Positions 16,583 through 27,400 of a stretch of 64,000 nt of DNA are shown piece by piece. Position 1 is the stretch's first letter. Each line of letters begins with the position of its first letter. Under the pieces are notes generated by a model that did no database searches, was not told where the DNA came from, and saw only the letters and a program-made list of their open reading frames with translations. The position numbers were made by a program, and so were the translations under genes. Source of the stretch: Marinobacter zhejiangensis (GTDB lineage: Bacteria; Pseudomonadota; Gammaproteobacteria; Pseudomonadales; Oleiphilaceae); NCBI RefSeq assembly GCF_900114775.1, contig NZ_FOUE01000004.1, positions 1 through 64,000 on the forward strand, written 5' to 3'.

Positions 16583-17581
16583 GTGGTTGGATGCCCGCAT
16601 CAGGCGGTGCTGTCGTCCATTCAGCAGTGGCTTGATGACGGCCAGCGGGTCTGGCTCAGTACCATTGTCCAGACCTGGGGCTCGTCACCCAGGCCCGCAG
16701 GGTCATGGTTGGCGGTGAATGAGTCAGGCCATTGGAGTGGCTCCGTCTCTGGCGGATGCCTGGAAGAGGATCTTCTGGCTCGCTGTGTTGAGCAGCGGCC
16801 AGAGGCGCCCGCGCTGCTGGATTATGGGGTGACCGATAACGACAGGGCGGCGTTTCAGCTGCCCTGCGGCGGTCGCATCCGCCTTTACGTTGAACCCCTG
16901 TTTCCAGGCCGCCACCAGGCCCATATCCGGGAGCTGCTGGCGGCGATGGAGGCGCGTAAGCCGGTATACCGGAGGATTGAGCTGGCCACCGGCGATGTGA
17001 GTTTGGGGGGAAGTGACACCAGGGAAACTGGCGAAACCCTGGGCCGTGGTGACCGCAGCCGGATTGTCGAGGACGAAGGGCATCTGCTCCACGCCTTGAC
17101 GCCCGCCTGTAAACTCCTGCTGGTGGGCGCCGGGGAGGTTGCCCGTTATGTGTCATCCTTCGCTTTGGCGGCCGGGTTTGATGTGACCCTGTGTGAACCG
17201 CGGGAGGCCTTTTCACGGGGCTGGCAGGGTGAAGTTCCTCTGGTGAGGGCTTTGCCTGACGATCTGGTCAATGAACGCTTCAGTGACACCTGGAGTGGTG
17301 TGCTGGCACTGGCCCATGATCCCCGGGTTGATGATATGGCCCTGCTGGCCGCACTTAATAGTGATGCCTTTTATGTAGGGGCCATGGGGTCGGTACAAAC
17401 GTCCCGAGCGCGGCGCGAACGGCTGGCTTCGCTGGGGCTTGGCGAATCCCAGTTGGCGCGTCTTCATGCCCCTATTGGTGTGAAAATTCCCAGTAAGACG
17501 CCGGCAGAAATTGCGATCGCCATTGTTGCCGATCTGATTCAGGCCCGGTGGGATATGCTGGCGTCGAAGCCCGCTTTATAA
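16583..17581 (+). CDS. XdhC/CoxI family molybdoenzyme maturation protein
   Basis: 332 residues. The N-terminal XdhC/CoxI domain contains STIVQTWGSSPRPAG and SGSVSGGCLEEDL (about 25-65). The C-terminal Rossmann domain begins LLLVGAGEVARYV (about 175) and includes GAMGSVQTSRARRERL. XdhC proteins bind the molybdenum cofactor and help insert its sulphurated form into hydroxylases. Here the target is presumably IorB, which ends 4 bases upstream. The start is GTG at 16583 (MVGCPHQ), chosen by spacing and conservation of the first helix. Confidence 0.9.
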   Translation: MVGCPHQAVLSSIQQWLDDGQRVWLSTIVQTWGSSPRPAGSWLAVNESGHWSGSVSGGCLEEDLLARCVEQRPEAPALLDYGVTDNDRAAFQLPCGGRIRLYVEPLFPGRHQAHIRELLAAMEARKPVYRRIELATGDVSLGGSDTRETGETLGRGDRSRIVEDEGHLLHALTPACKLLLVGAGEVARYVSSFALAAGFDVTLCEPREAFSRGWQGEVPLVRALPDDLVNERFSDTWSGVLALAHDPRVDDMALLAALNSDAFYVGAMGSVQTSRARRERLASLGLGESQLARLHAPIGVKIPSKTPAEIAIAIVADLIQARWDMLASKPAL

Positions 17582-17618
17582 TGGTCGGACTTATTCCGAA
17601 TCATTCAGGGGACTCCCT

Positions 17619-18257
17619 TTGCCTGACTCCATGCCGTTTGATGTCACCCGCTACGCCAAGGCCGCTCAGTCCATAGTGGACGCAGGGCGTTTCCTGTACG
17701 CGCAGGGCTGGTCGCCAGCCACCAGCAGCAACTATTCCGAACGTATCGACTCACAGCACGTTGCCATTACCGTATCAGGGCGCCATAAAGGCCAGCTGGG
17801 AGCCGGCGATGTGATGGTGGTTGACCTTGCGGGGCGGCCAGTGCAGAGCCGGTGCCGCTCATCCGCTGAGACCCTGTTGCACACGGTCGTTTACGACCTG
17901 TTGCCGGACGTCGGCGCGGTATTGCACACCCATTCGGTCAAGGCGACAGTGCTGAGCCGTCTGTTACCTGGGTCTGAACCGTTGGTGTTGTCCGGTTATG
18001 AGCTGCAAAAGGCGTTTCCCGGGTTTGAAACCCATGAGTCCGAGCTGACTGTCCCGGTTTTCGAGAATACCCAGGATATGGATGAGCTGTCCGCCAAGGT
18101 GCGGCAGTGGCTGGAGGCAAACCCGGCGCAACCGGGCTATCTGATTCGGGGGCACGGTCTGTATACCTGGGGGGCGACCATGGCAGACTGCCTGCGCCAT
18201 GTGGAAGCCTTCGAGTTTCTTTTTGAATGTGAACTGGAAACCATGAGAATTCGCTGA
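17619..18257 (+). CDS. mtnB: Methylthioribulose-1-phosphate dehydratase
   Basis: 212 residues, class II aldolase/adducin fold. The zinc-binding HTHSVKATVL (H103, H105) and the GHGLYTWG motif near the C-terminus identify MtnB, which dehydrates 5-methylthioribulose-1-phosphate in the methionine salvage pathway. The start is TTG at 17619, supported by AGGGG 6 bases upstream; the first ATG (17631) is 18 bases away from this site. It overlaps mtnD by one base (TGATG). Confidence 0.92.
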   Translation: MPDSMPFDVTRYAKAAQSIVDAGRFLYAQGWSPATSSNYSERIDSQHVAITVSGRHKGQLGAGDVMVVDLAGRPVQSRCRSSAETLLHTVVYDLLPDVGAVLHTHSVKATVLSRLLPGSEPLVLSGYELQKAFPGFETHESELTVPVFENTQDMDELSAKVRQWLEANPAQPGYLIRGHGLYTWGATMADCLRHVEAFEFLFECELETMRIR

Positions 18258-18814
18258 TGACTACCCTGAGTATTTTTAACCAGAATGAGCCCCAAACTGC
18301 CCTGAGTGTGACCAATGACGCCGGAGAAATTCAGCGTCTGCTGGCGGAACAGGGGATTCGCTTTGAGCAGTGGTCGACGCGGGACCTGCCTGCGGATGCT
18401 TCCCAGGATGAGATTCTGGAGGCCTATGCCAACGAAGTGAGCCGATTGAAGTCGGAATGTGGTTTCCAGACAGCGGATGTGGTTAGCCTGAACCCGGATC
18501 ACCCGGATAAGGATGCATTCCGTAAGAAGTTCCTCGACGAACATACCCACAGCGAAGACGAGGTTCGTTTCTTTGTGCGTGGGCAGGGGCTGTTCTACCT
18601 GCACCTGGGGGAGTTGGTCTATGCTGTGCTGTGTCAGCGAAATGACCTGATCAGCGTGCCGGATGGTACTCGTCACTGGTTCGACATGGGGCCGGAACCA
18701 GAGTTCACCTGCATTCGCCTGTTTTCCAACCCGGACGGTTGGGTGGCGGAGTTCACCGGAGAGGCCATTGCCAGTGAGTTGCCTCAATACGAGTCACTGG
18801 CGGGAGTTGCCTGA
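18257..18814 (+). CDS. mtnD: Acireductone dioxygenase
   Basis: 185 residues, cupin fold. The metal ligands H96, H98, E102 and H140 (EHTHSEDEVRFF ... GTRHWF) fall at the same positions as in the Klebsiella enzyme. It oxidises the acireductone of methionine salvage to the 2-oxo acid precursor of methionine and formate (Fe form) or an off-pathway product (Ni form). The gene overlaps mtnB and mtnC by one base at each end, so the three are one translationally linked unit. Confidence 0.95.
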   Translation: MTTLSIFNQNEPQTALSVTNDAGEIQRLLAEQGIRFEQWSTRDLPADASQDEILEAYANEVSRLKSECGFQTADVVSLNPDHPDKDAFRKKFLDEHTHSEDEVRFFVRGQGLFYLHLGELVYAVLCQRNDLISVPDGTRHWFDMGPEPEFTCIRLFSNPDGWVAEFTGEAIASELPQYESLAGVA

Positions 18815-19515
18815 TGATTCGGGTCATTCTTACCGATATTGAAGGAACCACCAGTTCCATTCGTTTTGTCCACGAAGTGCTGTTCCCGTACTCTGCAGAG
18901 CATATGGCGGAATTTGTCCGGGAGTACCATGACGATGACGTTGAGGTACGTGAGCAGTTGAAAGCCATCTCCGATAGCACGGGCGTGGCTATGGATGATG
19001 TAGATGGCTTGGTTGAAGTGCTCCAGCAATGGATCAAGGATGACCGCAAGGAAACGCCTCTCAAGGCGTTGCAGGGTATGTTATGGGAGCAGGGTTACCA
19101 GCATGGGCATTTCCACGGCCATGTGTACCCGGATGCCGCACACTACCTGAAGGTTTGGAGTGAGCGGGGGCTGCGTCTCTACGTCTACTCCTCCGGGTCA
19201 GTGAAAGCTCAAAAGCTGATTTTCGGATTCAGTGAGGAAGGGGATCTGACGCCTTGCTTCAGTGGTTATTTCGATACGCGGGTTGGCGCCAAGCGTGAGC
19301 CGGAAGCCTATCAGGCCATTATCGAAGAACTGGGTGTTGACCCAAAGACGGTGTTGTTCCTTTCTGACGTGGAAGCCGAGCTGGAAGCAGCCGAAGCGGT
19401 CGGTATTCGTACCGCATGGCTGGTCCGGGAAGGGGAAGCCCCAGAGGGTGGCCGCCCTGCCATGAGCAACTTTGACGACGTTGATACCTTGCTCCGGGAG
19501 TGTTTTCCTCTGTAA
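18814..19515 (+). CDS. mtnC: Enolase-phosphatase E1
   Basis: 233 residues, HAD superfamily. Motif I is DIEGTTSSIRFVHE (nucleophile D8, with E10). Motif II YVYSSGSVKAQ and the late FLSDVEAELEAA segment are also present. The enzyme enolises and dephosphorylates the diketo intermediate made by MtnB to give the MtnD substrate. mtnA and the nucleosidase step are not encoded in this window. Confidence 0.95.
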   Translation: MIRVILTDIEGTTSSIRFVHEVLFPYSAEHMAEFVREYHDDDVEVREQLKAISDSTGVAMDDVDGLVEVLQQWIKDDRKETPLKALQGMLWEQGYQHGHFHGHVYPDAAHYLKVWSERGLRLYVYSSGSVKAQKLIFGFSEEGDLTPCFSGYFDTRVGAKREPEAYQAIIEELGVDPKTVLFLSDVEAELEAAEAVGIRTAWLVREGEAPEGGRPAMSNFDDVDTLLRECFPL

Positions 19516-19536
19516 GGAAAGGTGATGGAGGTTGTC

Positions 19537-20613
19537 ATGCTGACTATGCTGCGAACCCTGACGTCCGTCCTGGTCGCGGTCAGCATGGTTCTGCTCAGCG
19601 GCTGTAATCCGTTTTCCGAGGCTCAGCCGATGATGGATGAATACGTCGAGCGGGTGGCCCGGGTTCTGGAGCTGAACTATGAGCTGGATCCCGTCACCAT
19701 CGGGCAGCAGATCCCGCGCCGACGTTACCGTCGCCTGGACCTGCCCGAGCAGGACATCAACATGCTGGATTTCCTGTCACTCTACGGCTGCGATCTGCAG
19801 TATGTCGTGGGTGAAAGAAATTCGGTAATGGGGAAAGTCATGCAGCCCCTCAACCGCTTGCGTTACGAGCAGCGGTTCATCGTCGCCGCGCGAGCGTGTT
19901 TACCTGAGATTGAGGCGGAAGATCTTCAGGTGGCGGTGCAGGCGGCCATCGATAGCAAAATTGCCAACCTACCACTGGCGTACTGGAATGCCAGTTGGGG
20001 CACTGAGGGAATGGAGTCCCTGGTGACGTTTGCCAAGGGGCCTTTGCCGGTTGACGCCGAACCCGATGCCATGGCCCAACTCGTCAGTGACCTGAACCTG
20101 GTGGCTGAGCGCCTGGAAACTATCCAGGATGGCGATTACCTCCAGCCTCTGGATGATTTGGGCGAGGTGCACCAGCGCTGGCAGAACACCCACTCGGTAG
20201 GCCAGCTCATTGTCAGTGCCTACCTCCTGATCCACCGCCTTGATGATGCGAGTCAGCTGATTGATCAGCGGGTTGACGGACAGCCGTTGTGCTTTCAGGG
20301 CAAAGCCGGAAGTCAGGCGAAGCTGGCGCAAGGGGTGCTGTTCAATGTCTATGGCAAGGAAGTTCAGCCCTACCTGGCCCGGGTACAGCGCTTTCGGGAT
20401 GCGGTGATACCGGCGATGGCGAGGTTGGCGGACATGCAGTCACCGGTGATGCCTCAGGAAGTTCGCAACTGGTACCAGCGGTATCTGATCGTTGATCAGC
20501 CGGGCAGCCTCTGGGGAGACCTGGACGCGGCCATGGCGCGTCATACCAGAAGCTGGCAGACCCTGATGCAGCAGTGCGGTTTGATGCCGGCTAGCGCTGA
20601 CTTTCAGGGGTAA
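19537..20613 (+). CDS. DUF3080 lipoprotein
   Basis: 358 residues from the ATG at 19537, picked because GGAGG stands 6 bases upstream; an upstream GTG in the same frame has no such site. The signal peptide LTSVLVAVSMVLLSGC ends in a lipobox (Cys at about 23). The remainder is mostly helical and matches the DUF3080 family of marine and Pseudomonas-type gammaproteobacteria, whose function is unknown. It lies 21 bases after mtnC, so it may share the transcript. Its last 23 bases overlap the 3' end of the convergent ATPase gene. Confidence 0.85.
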   Translation: MLTMLRTLTSVLVAVSMVLLSGCNPFSEAQPMMDEYVERVARVLELNYELDPVTIGQQIPRRRYRRLDLPEQDINMLDFLSLYGCDLQYVVGERNSVMGKVMQPLNRLRYEQRFIVAARACLPEIEAEDLQVAVQAAIDSKIANLPLAYWNASWGTEGMESLVTFAKGPLPVDAEPDAMAQLVSDLNLVAERLETIQDGDYLQPLDDLGEVHQRWQNTHSVGQLIVSAYLLIHRLDDASQLIDQRVDGQPLCFQGKAGSQAKLAQGVLFNVYGKEVQPYLARVQRFRDAVIPAMARLADMQSPVMPQEVRNWYQRYLIVDQPGSLWGDLDAAMARHTRSWQTLMQQCGLMPASADFQG

Positions 20614-22369
20614 CCCTCAGGATTTCCTCAATGGTGGTCTGGCCTGATGCGACCTTCTGGGCGCCGCTCAGGCGCAGGGATTTCATGCCTTCCCGGTACG
20701 CTTTCACCCGGATCTGCTCCAGCTCACAGTGTTCGGTAATCTGGCTGGCCAGTTTGTTGTTCAGTGGCAGAATCTCGTACACCCCAATGCGCCCCATATA
20801 GCCAGTATTGCGGCACTCAAGGCAGCCCACCGGGTGGTAGATCTGCTTGGGTGCTGGTGCCTTCCATGGGCGGGTCAGGCTGTTCCATGCCTGCTCGTCC
20901 ACTGGCCCTGGCTGCTTGCAGTGGGGGCAGAGGTTGCGAACCAGGCGCTGGGCCATGATGCCAAGTACGGTTGCACGGATGAGATAGGGCGGTATGCCCA
21001 ACTCCAGCAAACGGGTAATCGCGCTGGGTGCGTCGTTGGTATGCAGAGACGAGACTACCAGGTGACCCGTCAAGGCTGCCTGGACGGCCATTTCCGCCGT
21101 CTCCAGGTCACGGATCTCCCCGATCATGATGATGTCCGGGTCTTGGCGGAGGAGGGCGCGAACACCGGACGCGAAGGAAAGCTCAATGTTGTGTTGCACC
21201 TGCATCTGGTTGAACATCGGCTCAACCATCTCGATCGGGTCTTCGATGGTGCAGATATTGACTTCCGGTGATGCCAGCTGCTTCAACGTTGAATACAGCG
21301 TTGTGGTCTTACCGGAGCCGGTTGGGCCCGTCACCAGGACAATGCCGTGGGGGTGGCTGGTGATCGTTTGCCAGCGCTCCTGATCGTCTTTTGAAAACCC
21401 CAGCTGCTCGAATGACTGCAGTAGAACATCGGGATCAAAGATGCGGAGCACCATCTTCTCGCCAAAGGCCGTTGGCATGGTGGCCAGACGCAGCTCGATT
21501 TCGCTGTTATCGGGTTTGCGGGTCTTGATCCGGCCGTCCTGTGGGCGACGCTTCTCGGCGACGTTGAGCCGGCCGAGGATTTTGAGGCGGCTGGTGACGG
21601 CAACGCCTACCTGGTCAGGAAATTCATACACATTGTGAAGTACCCCGTCGATCCGGAAGCGAACCTGGGTAATGGCCCGGCGCGGTTCGATATGAATGTC
21701 GCTGGCACGCTGGTCAAACGCATACTGCAGCAGCCAGTCAACGATACGAACCACATGCTGGTCGTTGGCGTCCGGGTTTTCGTTGCCCCCCAGATCCAGC
21801 AGCTGCTCAAAATTCTGGGCACCGTTGGTCGCGCCCTGGCCACTACTGGCTTTACTGACAGAACTTGCAAGCTGGTAGAACTCCACCGTATACCGGCGCA
21901 GGTCTTCCGGGTTGGCAACGACCCGCGTGATGTCCTTTTGCAGGACATGGCGGAGGTTGCTTTCCCAGTCACCCTTGAACGGCTCCGCGCTGGCGATCAG
22001 CACTTCGGCCGGGTGGATTTCCAGGGCAAGGATCTTGTGCCTTTGGGCGAACGCGTAGGACATCACCCGGGCAATAGCCGGAGTGTCAATTTTCAACGGA
22101 TCAATGTGGTAATAAGGCTGGCCTGACCAGTCGGCCAGCCACTGGGTCAGTGACTCCAGCGTCAATGCCTTGCCCGATACCAGGCTTTTCAGGCCAGCCT
22201 TGGCGACCAGTTCCAGCGGGTGGTGGGCAGAGAGGTCTGCCCCCAGATTGGCCGTCAGCACCTGCTCGGCATCGTCCTGGTTGATTTCGCGGCTGCTCAC
22301 CAAAGCGGAGCAGACATCGCGAAGGCTGAGTTCAGAGCGATGGGGGGCGGGAGGAAAGCTGTCGGCCAT
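20591..22369 (-). CDS. GspE/PilB-type secretion or pilus ATPase (orphan)
   Basis: 592 residues. The N-terminal MshEN-like domain (to about 150) is followed by the type II/IV ATPase core: Walker A GPTGSGKTTTL with K354, an Asp box around ICTIEDPIE, Walker B DPDIIMIGEIRD, the His box LVVSSLHTNDA, and a four-cysteine zinc motif (LCPHCKQ and CLECRNTGYMG). It powers pseudopilus or pilus assembly in its family. No other pil, gsp or msh gene is nearby. It lies 29 bases downstream of the DUF2069 gene in the arsC-wrbA operon. The 3' end overlaps the DUF3080 gene by 23 bases on the opposite strand. Confidence 0.93.
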   Translation of the reverse strand: MADSFPPAPHRSELSLRDVCSALVSSREINQDDAEQVLTANLGADLSAHHPLELVAKAGLKSLVSGKALTLESLTQWLADWSGQPYYHIDPLKIDTPAIARVMSYAFAQRHKILALEIHPAEVLIASAEPFKGDWESNLRHVLQKDITRVVANPEDLRRYTVEFYQLASSVSKASSGQGATNGAQNFEQLLDLGGNENPDANDQHVVRIVDWLLQYAFDQRASDIHIEPRRAITQVRFRIDGVLHNVYEFPDQVGVAVTSRLKILGRLNVAEKRRPQDGRIKTRKPDNSEIELRLATMPTAFGEKMVLRIFDPDVLLQSFEQLGFSKDDQERWQTITSHPHGIVLVTGPTGSGKTTTLYSTLKQLASPEVNICTIEDPIEMVEPMFNQMQVQHNIELSFASGVRALLRQDPDIIMIGEIRDLETAEMAVQAALTGHLVVSSLHTNDAPSAITRLLELGIPPYLIRATVLGIMAQRLVRNLCPHCKQPGPVDEQAWNSLTRPWKAPAPKQIYHPVGCLECRNTGYMGRIGVYEILPLNNKLASQITEHCELEQIRVKAYREGMKSLRLSGAQKVASGQTTIEEILRVTPESQR

Positions 22370-22398
22370 GGCAGGGTCCTGTTATCCGGTGCAGGCGT

Positions 22399-22776
22399 TT
22401 ATTCAGTGGACGGTGCGGGTGCGCGGTTCACCTTGAGGTGCCACATTGCGAAGGTGAACAGCAGGAACGATTCAATCGTCAGCAGAACCTGGAGCCAGTC
22501 CCCTTCGGTCAACCAGCTGCTGACGACAAAGCGGGTAAAGTAGAACAGTACGACAAACCCGAGCCAGATGTAGCCGCGGTTATTGCCGCTCAGAACCGGC
22601 AGGGCGAGCAGCAGCAGCGGAATCAGTTTGACGCTGAGAATCAGGGCGATGGATACCCCTTCCACCGGGGCAGGGTAGAACGTGGTGATCACCAGGGTGA
22701 CAACCAGTGCCAGGTAGCTGGCGATGGTCAGTAGGGCCGTGGTGCGGGCTTTTGGCGTGTTCAGTGCTTGCAGCAT
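22399..22776 (-). CDS. DUF2069 membrane protein
   Basis: 125 residues from the ATG at 22776, 11 bases after the wrbA stop; the longer frame upstream is an out-of-frame shadow of wrbA. Four hydrophobic helices cover most of the protein (about 14-32, 40-60, 68-88 and 93-112). It matches the DUF2069 family of small inner-membrane proteins, function unknown. In pseudomonads this gene also accompanies wrbA and an arsC-like gene, so the operon is conserved. Confidence 0.88.
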   Translation of the reverse strand: MLQALNTPKARTTALLTIASYLALVVTLVITTFYPAPVEGVSIALILSVKLIPLLLLALPVLSGNNRGYIWLGFVVLFYFTRFVVSSWLTEGDWLQVLLTIESFLLFTFAMWHLKVNRAPAPSTE

Positions 22777-22787
22777 GTTAAACCTGT

Positions 22788-23405
<618 letters not shown>

Positions 23406-23759
23406 TCAGAGGATCTCAAGAACGTTTTCCGGCGGACGGCCCAGGACTGCTTTGCCGCCGTGAATCACGATGGGACGCTCGATCAACTTCGGGTTCTCGG
23501 CCATGGCCTGAATCAGTTCTTCCCGGCTGAGTTCCGGGTTAGCAAGGTTCAGTTCAGCGTACAGGTCTTCCTTAGTCCGCATCAGTTGCCGCGGCTCAAC
23601 GCCCAGGAGGTCAAGAATGGTGTTCAGTTCCGCTTCGGTCGGAGGTGTTTCCAGGTAACGTATAATCTCCGGCTGAAGTCCTTTTTCTTCCAGTAGTGCG
23701 AGAGTTTGCCTGGATTTTGAGCAGCGTGGGTTGTGGAAAATTCGGGTCGGTTCTGTCAT
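23406..23759 (-). CDS. arsC: ArsC-family reductase (glutaredoxin-dependent arsenate reductase type)
   Basis: 117 residues. The active-site loop IFHNPRCSKSRQTL has C13, and the C-terminal ERPIVIHGGKAVLGRPPE has the conserved arginines of the ArsC fold. It could reduce arsenate with glutathione and glutaredoxin. No arsR, arsB or acr3 lies nearby, so another redox role (as with YffB- or Spx-like relatives) is possible. First gene of its operon; 132 bases separate it from the divergent tlpA-like gene. Confidence 0.9.
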   Translation of the reverse strand: MTEPTRIFHNPRCSKSRQTLALLEEKGLQPEIIRYLETPPTEAELNTILDLLGVEPRQLMRTKEDLYAELNLANPELSREELIQAMAENPKLIERPIVIHGGKAVLGRPPENVLEIL

Positions 23760-23891
23760 GGTTCCCTGTCTTTTCTAAGCTGTTTAGCACCCGTTTCAGG
23801 CAGAGGATGTTTGCGTCATCGCAATAGGATGCGCGGGTTCCTGTCCTGCGGGATGGTATACCGGGCAGGTAGTCTAACAGGAGGTCCCGTT

Positions 23892-24359
23892 GTGAAATAC
23901 CCCGAAGCCAAACAAGTAAACCACCGGTCGGTTCGAGGGCTGCTGGTTGCTGGGGCACTGTTACTGGGCGGCTGTGGCAATTCACAGTTGCCAGTAGCCG
24001 AAGGCGGTAGTGTGGATTGGGATGATTTGCGGGGGCAGTGGGTCCTGGTCAATTACTGGGCGGAATGGTGTAAGCCGTGCCGTGAGGAAATTCCTGAGCT
24101 TAATGCGTTGGACGCCGACGCTGGTGTCACCGTGCTGGCGGTCAATTTTGATGACATTCAGGGCCAGGCACTGATTGACCTTGGCCAGGACATGGGTATT
24201 ACCTACACCATGCTGACCCAAGACCCGGGCCCTGACTTTGGCTGGGACCTGCCGGTTGGACTGCCCGCCACCTTTATCGTGGATCCTCAGGGTGCGTTGG
24301 TCCAGGCCCGTTTTGGCCCCCAGACCGAAGAGCAACTCAGGGCGCTTATTTCCCAGTAA
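23892..24359 (+). CDS. TlpA-like thioredoxin-fold lipoprotein
   Basis: 155 residues from GTG at 23892, which has AGGAGG 7 bases upstream. The signal segment GLLVAGALLLGGC ends in a lipobox (C28), so the protein should be membrane-anchored and periplasmic. The thioredoxin fold has active site WCKPC (C60, C63) and the cis-Pro loop VGLPATFIVD. Proteins of this group reduce periplasmic disulfides, for example in cytochrome c maturation. It lies 48 bases upstream of dnaE on the same strand. Confidence 0.88.
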   Translation: MKYPEAKQVNHRSVRGLLVAGALLLGGCGNSQLPVAEGGSVDWDDLRGQWVLVNYWAEWCKPCREEIPELNALDADAGVTVLAVNFDDIQGQALIDLGQDMGITYTMLTQDPGPDFGWDLPVGLPATFIVDPQGALVQARFGPQTEEQLRALISQ

Positions 24360-24407
24360 ACCGGTAGAATGCCGCCACCACCCGACAAGCAGGAACACCC
24401 CGACGTT

Positions 24408-27400
24408 ATGGCTCAGACTTTTGTACATCTCCGCGTTCATTCCGAATACTCAATGGTGGACGGACTGATTCGGGTAAAGCCGCTGATTGGCCGGGTGGCC
24501 GAGTTGGGGATGCCGGCGGTTGGCCTGACTGAGCAGTCCAACATGTGTTCCCTGGTACGTTTTTATAAAGCGGCGGTTGGTGCGGGAGTCAAGCCAATCA
24601 TTGGTGCTGACCTGTGGCTGGACAACCCGGACGAACCGGAGAATCCGTTCCGGATCACGTTGCTCGCGCGCAACCAGGATGGCTACCTCCACCTGACGGA
24701 AATCATTTCCCGAGGCTTTACCGAGGGGCAGCGTTTTGGCAAGCCCATTGTTCAAAAGGAATGGCTGGAGGAAAAATCTGCGGGTCTGATTGCGCTCTCC
24801 GGCGCCAAGCTTGGGGACGTCGGTAAGGCGCTGCTGGCAGGTAAGGTTGAGCTGGCGCGTGAACGTGCCAGCTATTGGATGGCGCTGTATCCGGATTCGT
24901 ATTATCTGGAACTTCAGCGTACCGGGCGGGCAGGGGATGAAGACTGCCTGCACCAGAGTGTGGCGCTGGCCCAGGATCTGGGCTGTCCGGTGGTTGCCAC
25001 CAACGACGTCCACTTCCTCAATGCCGATGATTTTGAAGCCCACGAAGCCCGGGTCTGTATCGGTGAGAGCCGGACGCTGGATGACCCCCGGCGTGATCGA
25101 CGCTTCAGTGAACAGCAGTACCTTCGTAGTACGGAGGACATGATCGAGCTGTTTTCAGATATTCCGGAAGCGGTCGAAAATACCGTTGAGATTGCCCGCC
25201 GCTGCTCGGTCAAGGTTCGCATGGGCGAGTACTTCCTGCCCAACTACCCCATCCCAGGCGGAATGGACATTAATGACTACTTCCGCCAGGTGTCTGAAGA
25301 AGGCCTGGAAGCGCGCCTCGAAACCATTCTCAACAAGGATGACCCCGAGTACGACAGCAAGCGCCAGGCGTACTTCGACCGCCTGAAATTCGAACTCGAC
25401 ATCATTATCCAGATGGGGTTCCCAGGTTACTTCCTCATCGTTATGGACTTTATCCAGTGGGCCAAAAACAACGGCGTGCCGGTGGGGCCCGGACGGGGTT
25501 CCGGTGCCGGCTCGCTGGTGGCCTATGTGCTGCTGATCACCGACCTTGATCCGCTTGAATACGACCTGCTGTTCGAGCGCTTCCTGAACCCGGAACGGGT
25601 ATCCATGCCTGACTTTGACGTCGACTTCTGTATGGAAGGGCGGGACCGGGTCATTGCCTACACGGCCGAAAAATATGGCAGGGAAGCGGTTTCCCAGATC
25701 ATTACCTTCGGAACCATGGCGGCCAAAGCGGTTGTGCGGGACGTTGCCCGGGTGCAGGGCAAGTCCTATGGTCTGGCAGATAAGCTGTCCAAACTGATTC
25801 CATTTGAAGTGGGCATGACGCTCAACAAGGCTATCGAACAGGAACCTCAGCTCAAGGACTTCCTGGAACAGGATGAGGAGGCCCAGGAAATCTGGGAGAT
25901 GGCCCTCAAGCTCGAAGGTGTTTGCCGTAACGCGGGTAAGCACGCCGGGGGTGTGGTCATTGCCCCCACCAAGATCACGGACTTCTCGCCGCTGTACTGT
26001 GACGATGAGGGCGGCAGCCTGGTGACCCAGTTTGACAAGGGGGACGTGGAAGAAGCCGGACTGGTGAAGTTCGACTTCCTCGGTCTGCGGACCCTGACGA
26101 TCATCAAATGGGCGCTGAGCATGATCAATCCACGGCGGGAGAAGCTGGGCAAGCCGCCGCTGGATATTGCCACCATTCCGCTGGACGATGCGGCGTCGTT
26201 CGAAATGCTCAAGCGGGCTGAGACCACCGCGGTATTCCAGCTTGAATCACGGGGAATGAAAGACCTGATCCGGCGGCTTCAGCCGGACTGCCTGGAAGAT
26301 ATGATCGCACTGGTGGCGTTGTTCCGTCCGGGTCCGCTGCAATCGGGCATGGTGGATGACTTCATCGACCGGAAGCATGGGCGAGCGCCGTTGTCCTATC
26401 CCCACCCGGATTATCAGTACGATGGTCTGCAGCCGGTTTTGGAGCCCACCTACGGGGTTATCCTCTACCAGGAGCAGGTCATGCAGATTGCCCAGGTGAT
26501 GGCGGGATATACCCTGGGTGGCGCGGACATGCTGCGTCGGGCCATGGGTAAGAAAAAGCCCGAGGAAATGGCCAAGCAAAAAGCTGGTTTCATTGAAGGT
26601 TGTGTGCAAAACAATATCGCCGAGTCATTGGCGGAAAATATCTTCGATCTGGTAGAGAAGTTCGCCGGTTACGGTTTCAACAAATCCCACTCCGCGGCCT
26701 ACGCCCTGGTGTCCTACCAGACTCTTTGGCTCAAGGCTCACTACCCGGCTGAGTTTATGGCGGCGGTATTGACCGCCGATATGCAGAACACCGACAAGGT
26801 GGTGACGCTGGTCGAAGAGTGCCGCAACATGAAGCTGGATCTGGTGCTGCCGGATGTCAGTACTTCGGAATATACCTTCACGGTTAATGATGAAGGCCAG
26901 ATTGTTTACGGCCTCGGCGCCATCAAGGGGCTGGGTGAAGGGCCGATCCAGAGTGTGGTGGAGAGCCGGGGGGATGACGGTCCCTATAAAGATCTGTTTG
27001 ATTTCTGTCGCCGGGTGGATCTGAAGAAGGTCAACAAGCGGGCGCTGGAAGCGATGATCCGTGCCGGGGCGATGGACAAACTGGGGCCTGGGCGTGCCCA
27101 CCTGTTTGCAAGCATTGATAAGGCGTTGCAGCAGGCGAACCAGCAGTCCCGCAACGAATCGGCCGGTATGATCGATATGTTCGGTGAGATGCTGACCGGC
27201 GGCGACGGTGAAGATCTGTATGCCGATGTGGCGAATGTCCGGGAGTGGCCTGAAAAGGAGAGGCTGAAAGGCGAGAAGGATACCTTGGGCCTCTATCTGA
27301 CCGGGCATCCGTTCGACGAGTACGAGAGGGAGGTGCGACGTTTCGTTCGCTGCTCCATCGCTGACCTCAAGCCAAACAAATCACCGCAGCGGGTTGCCGG

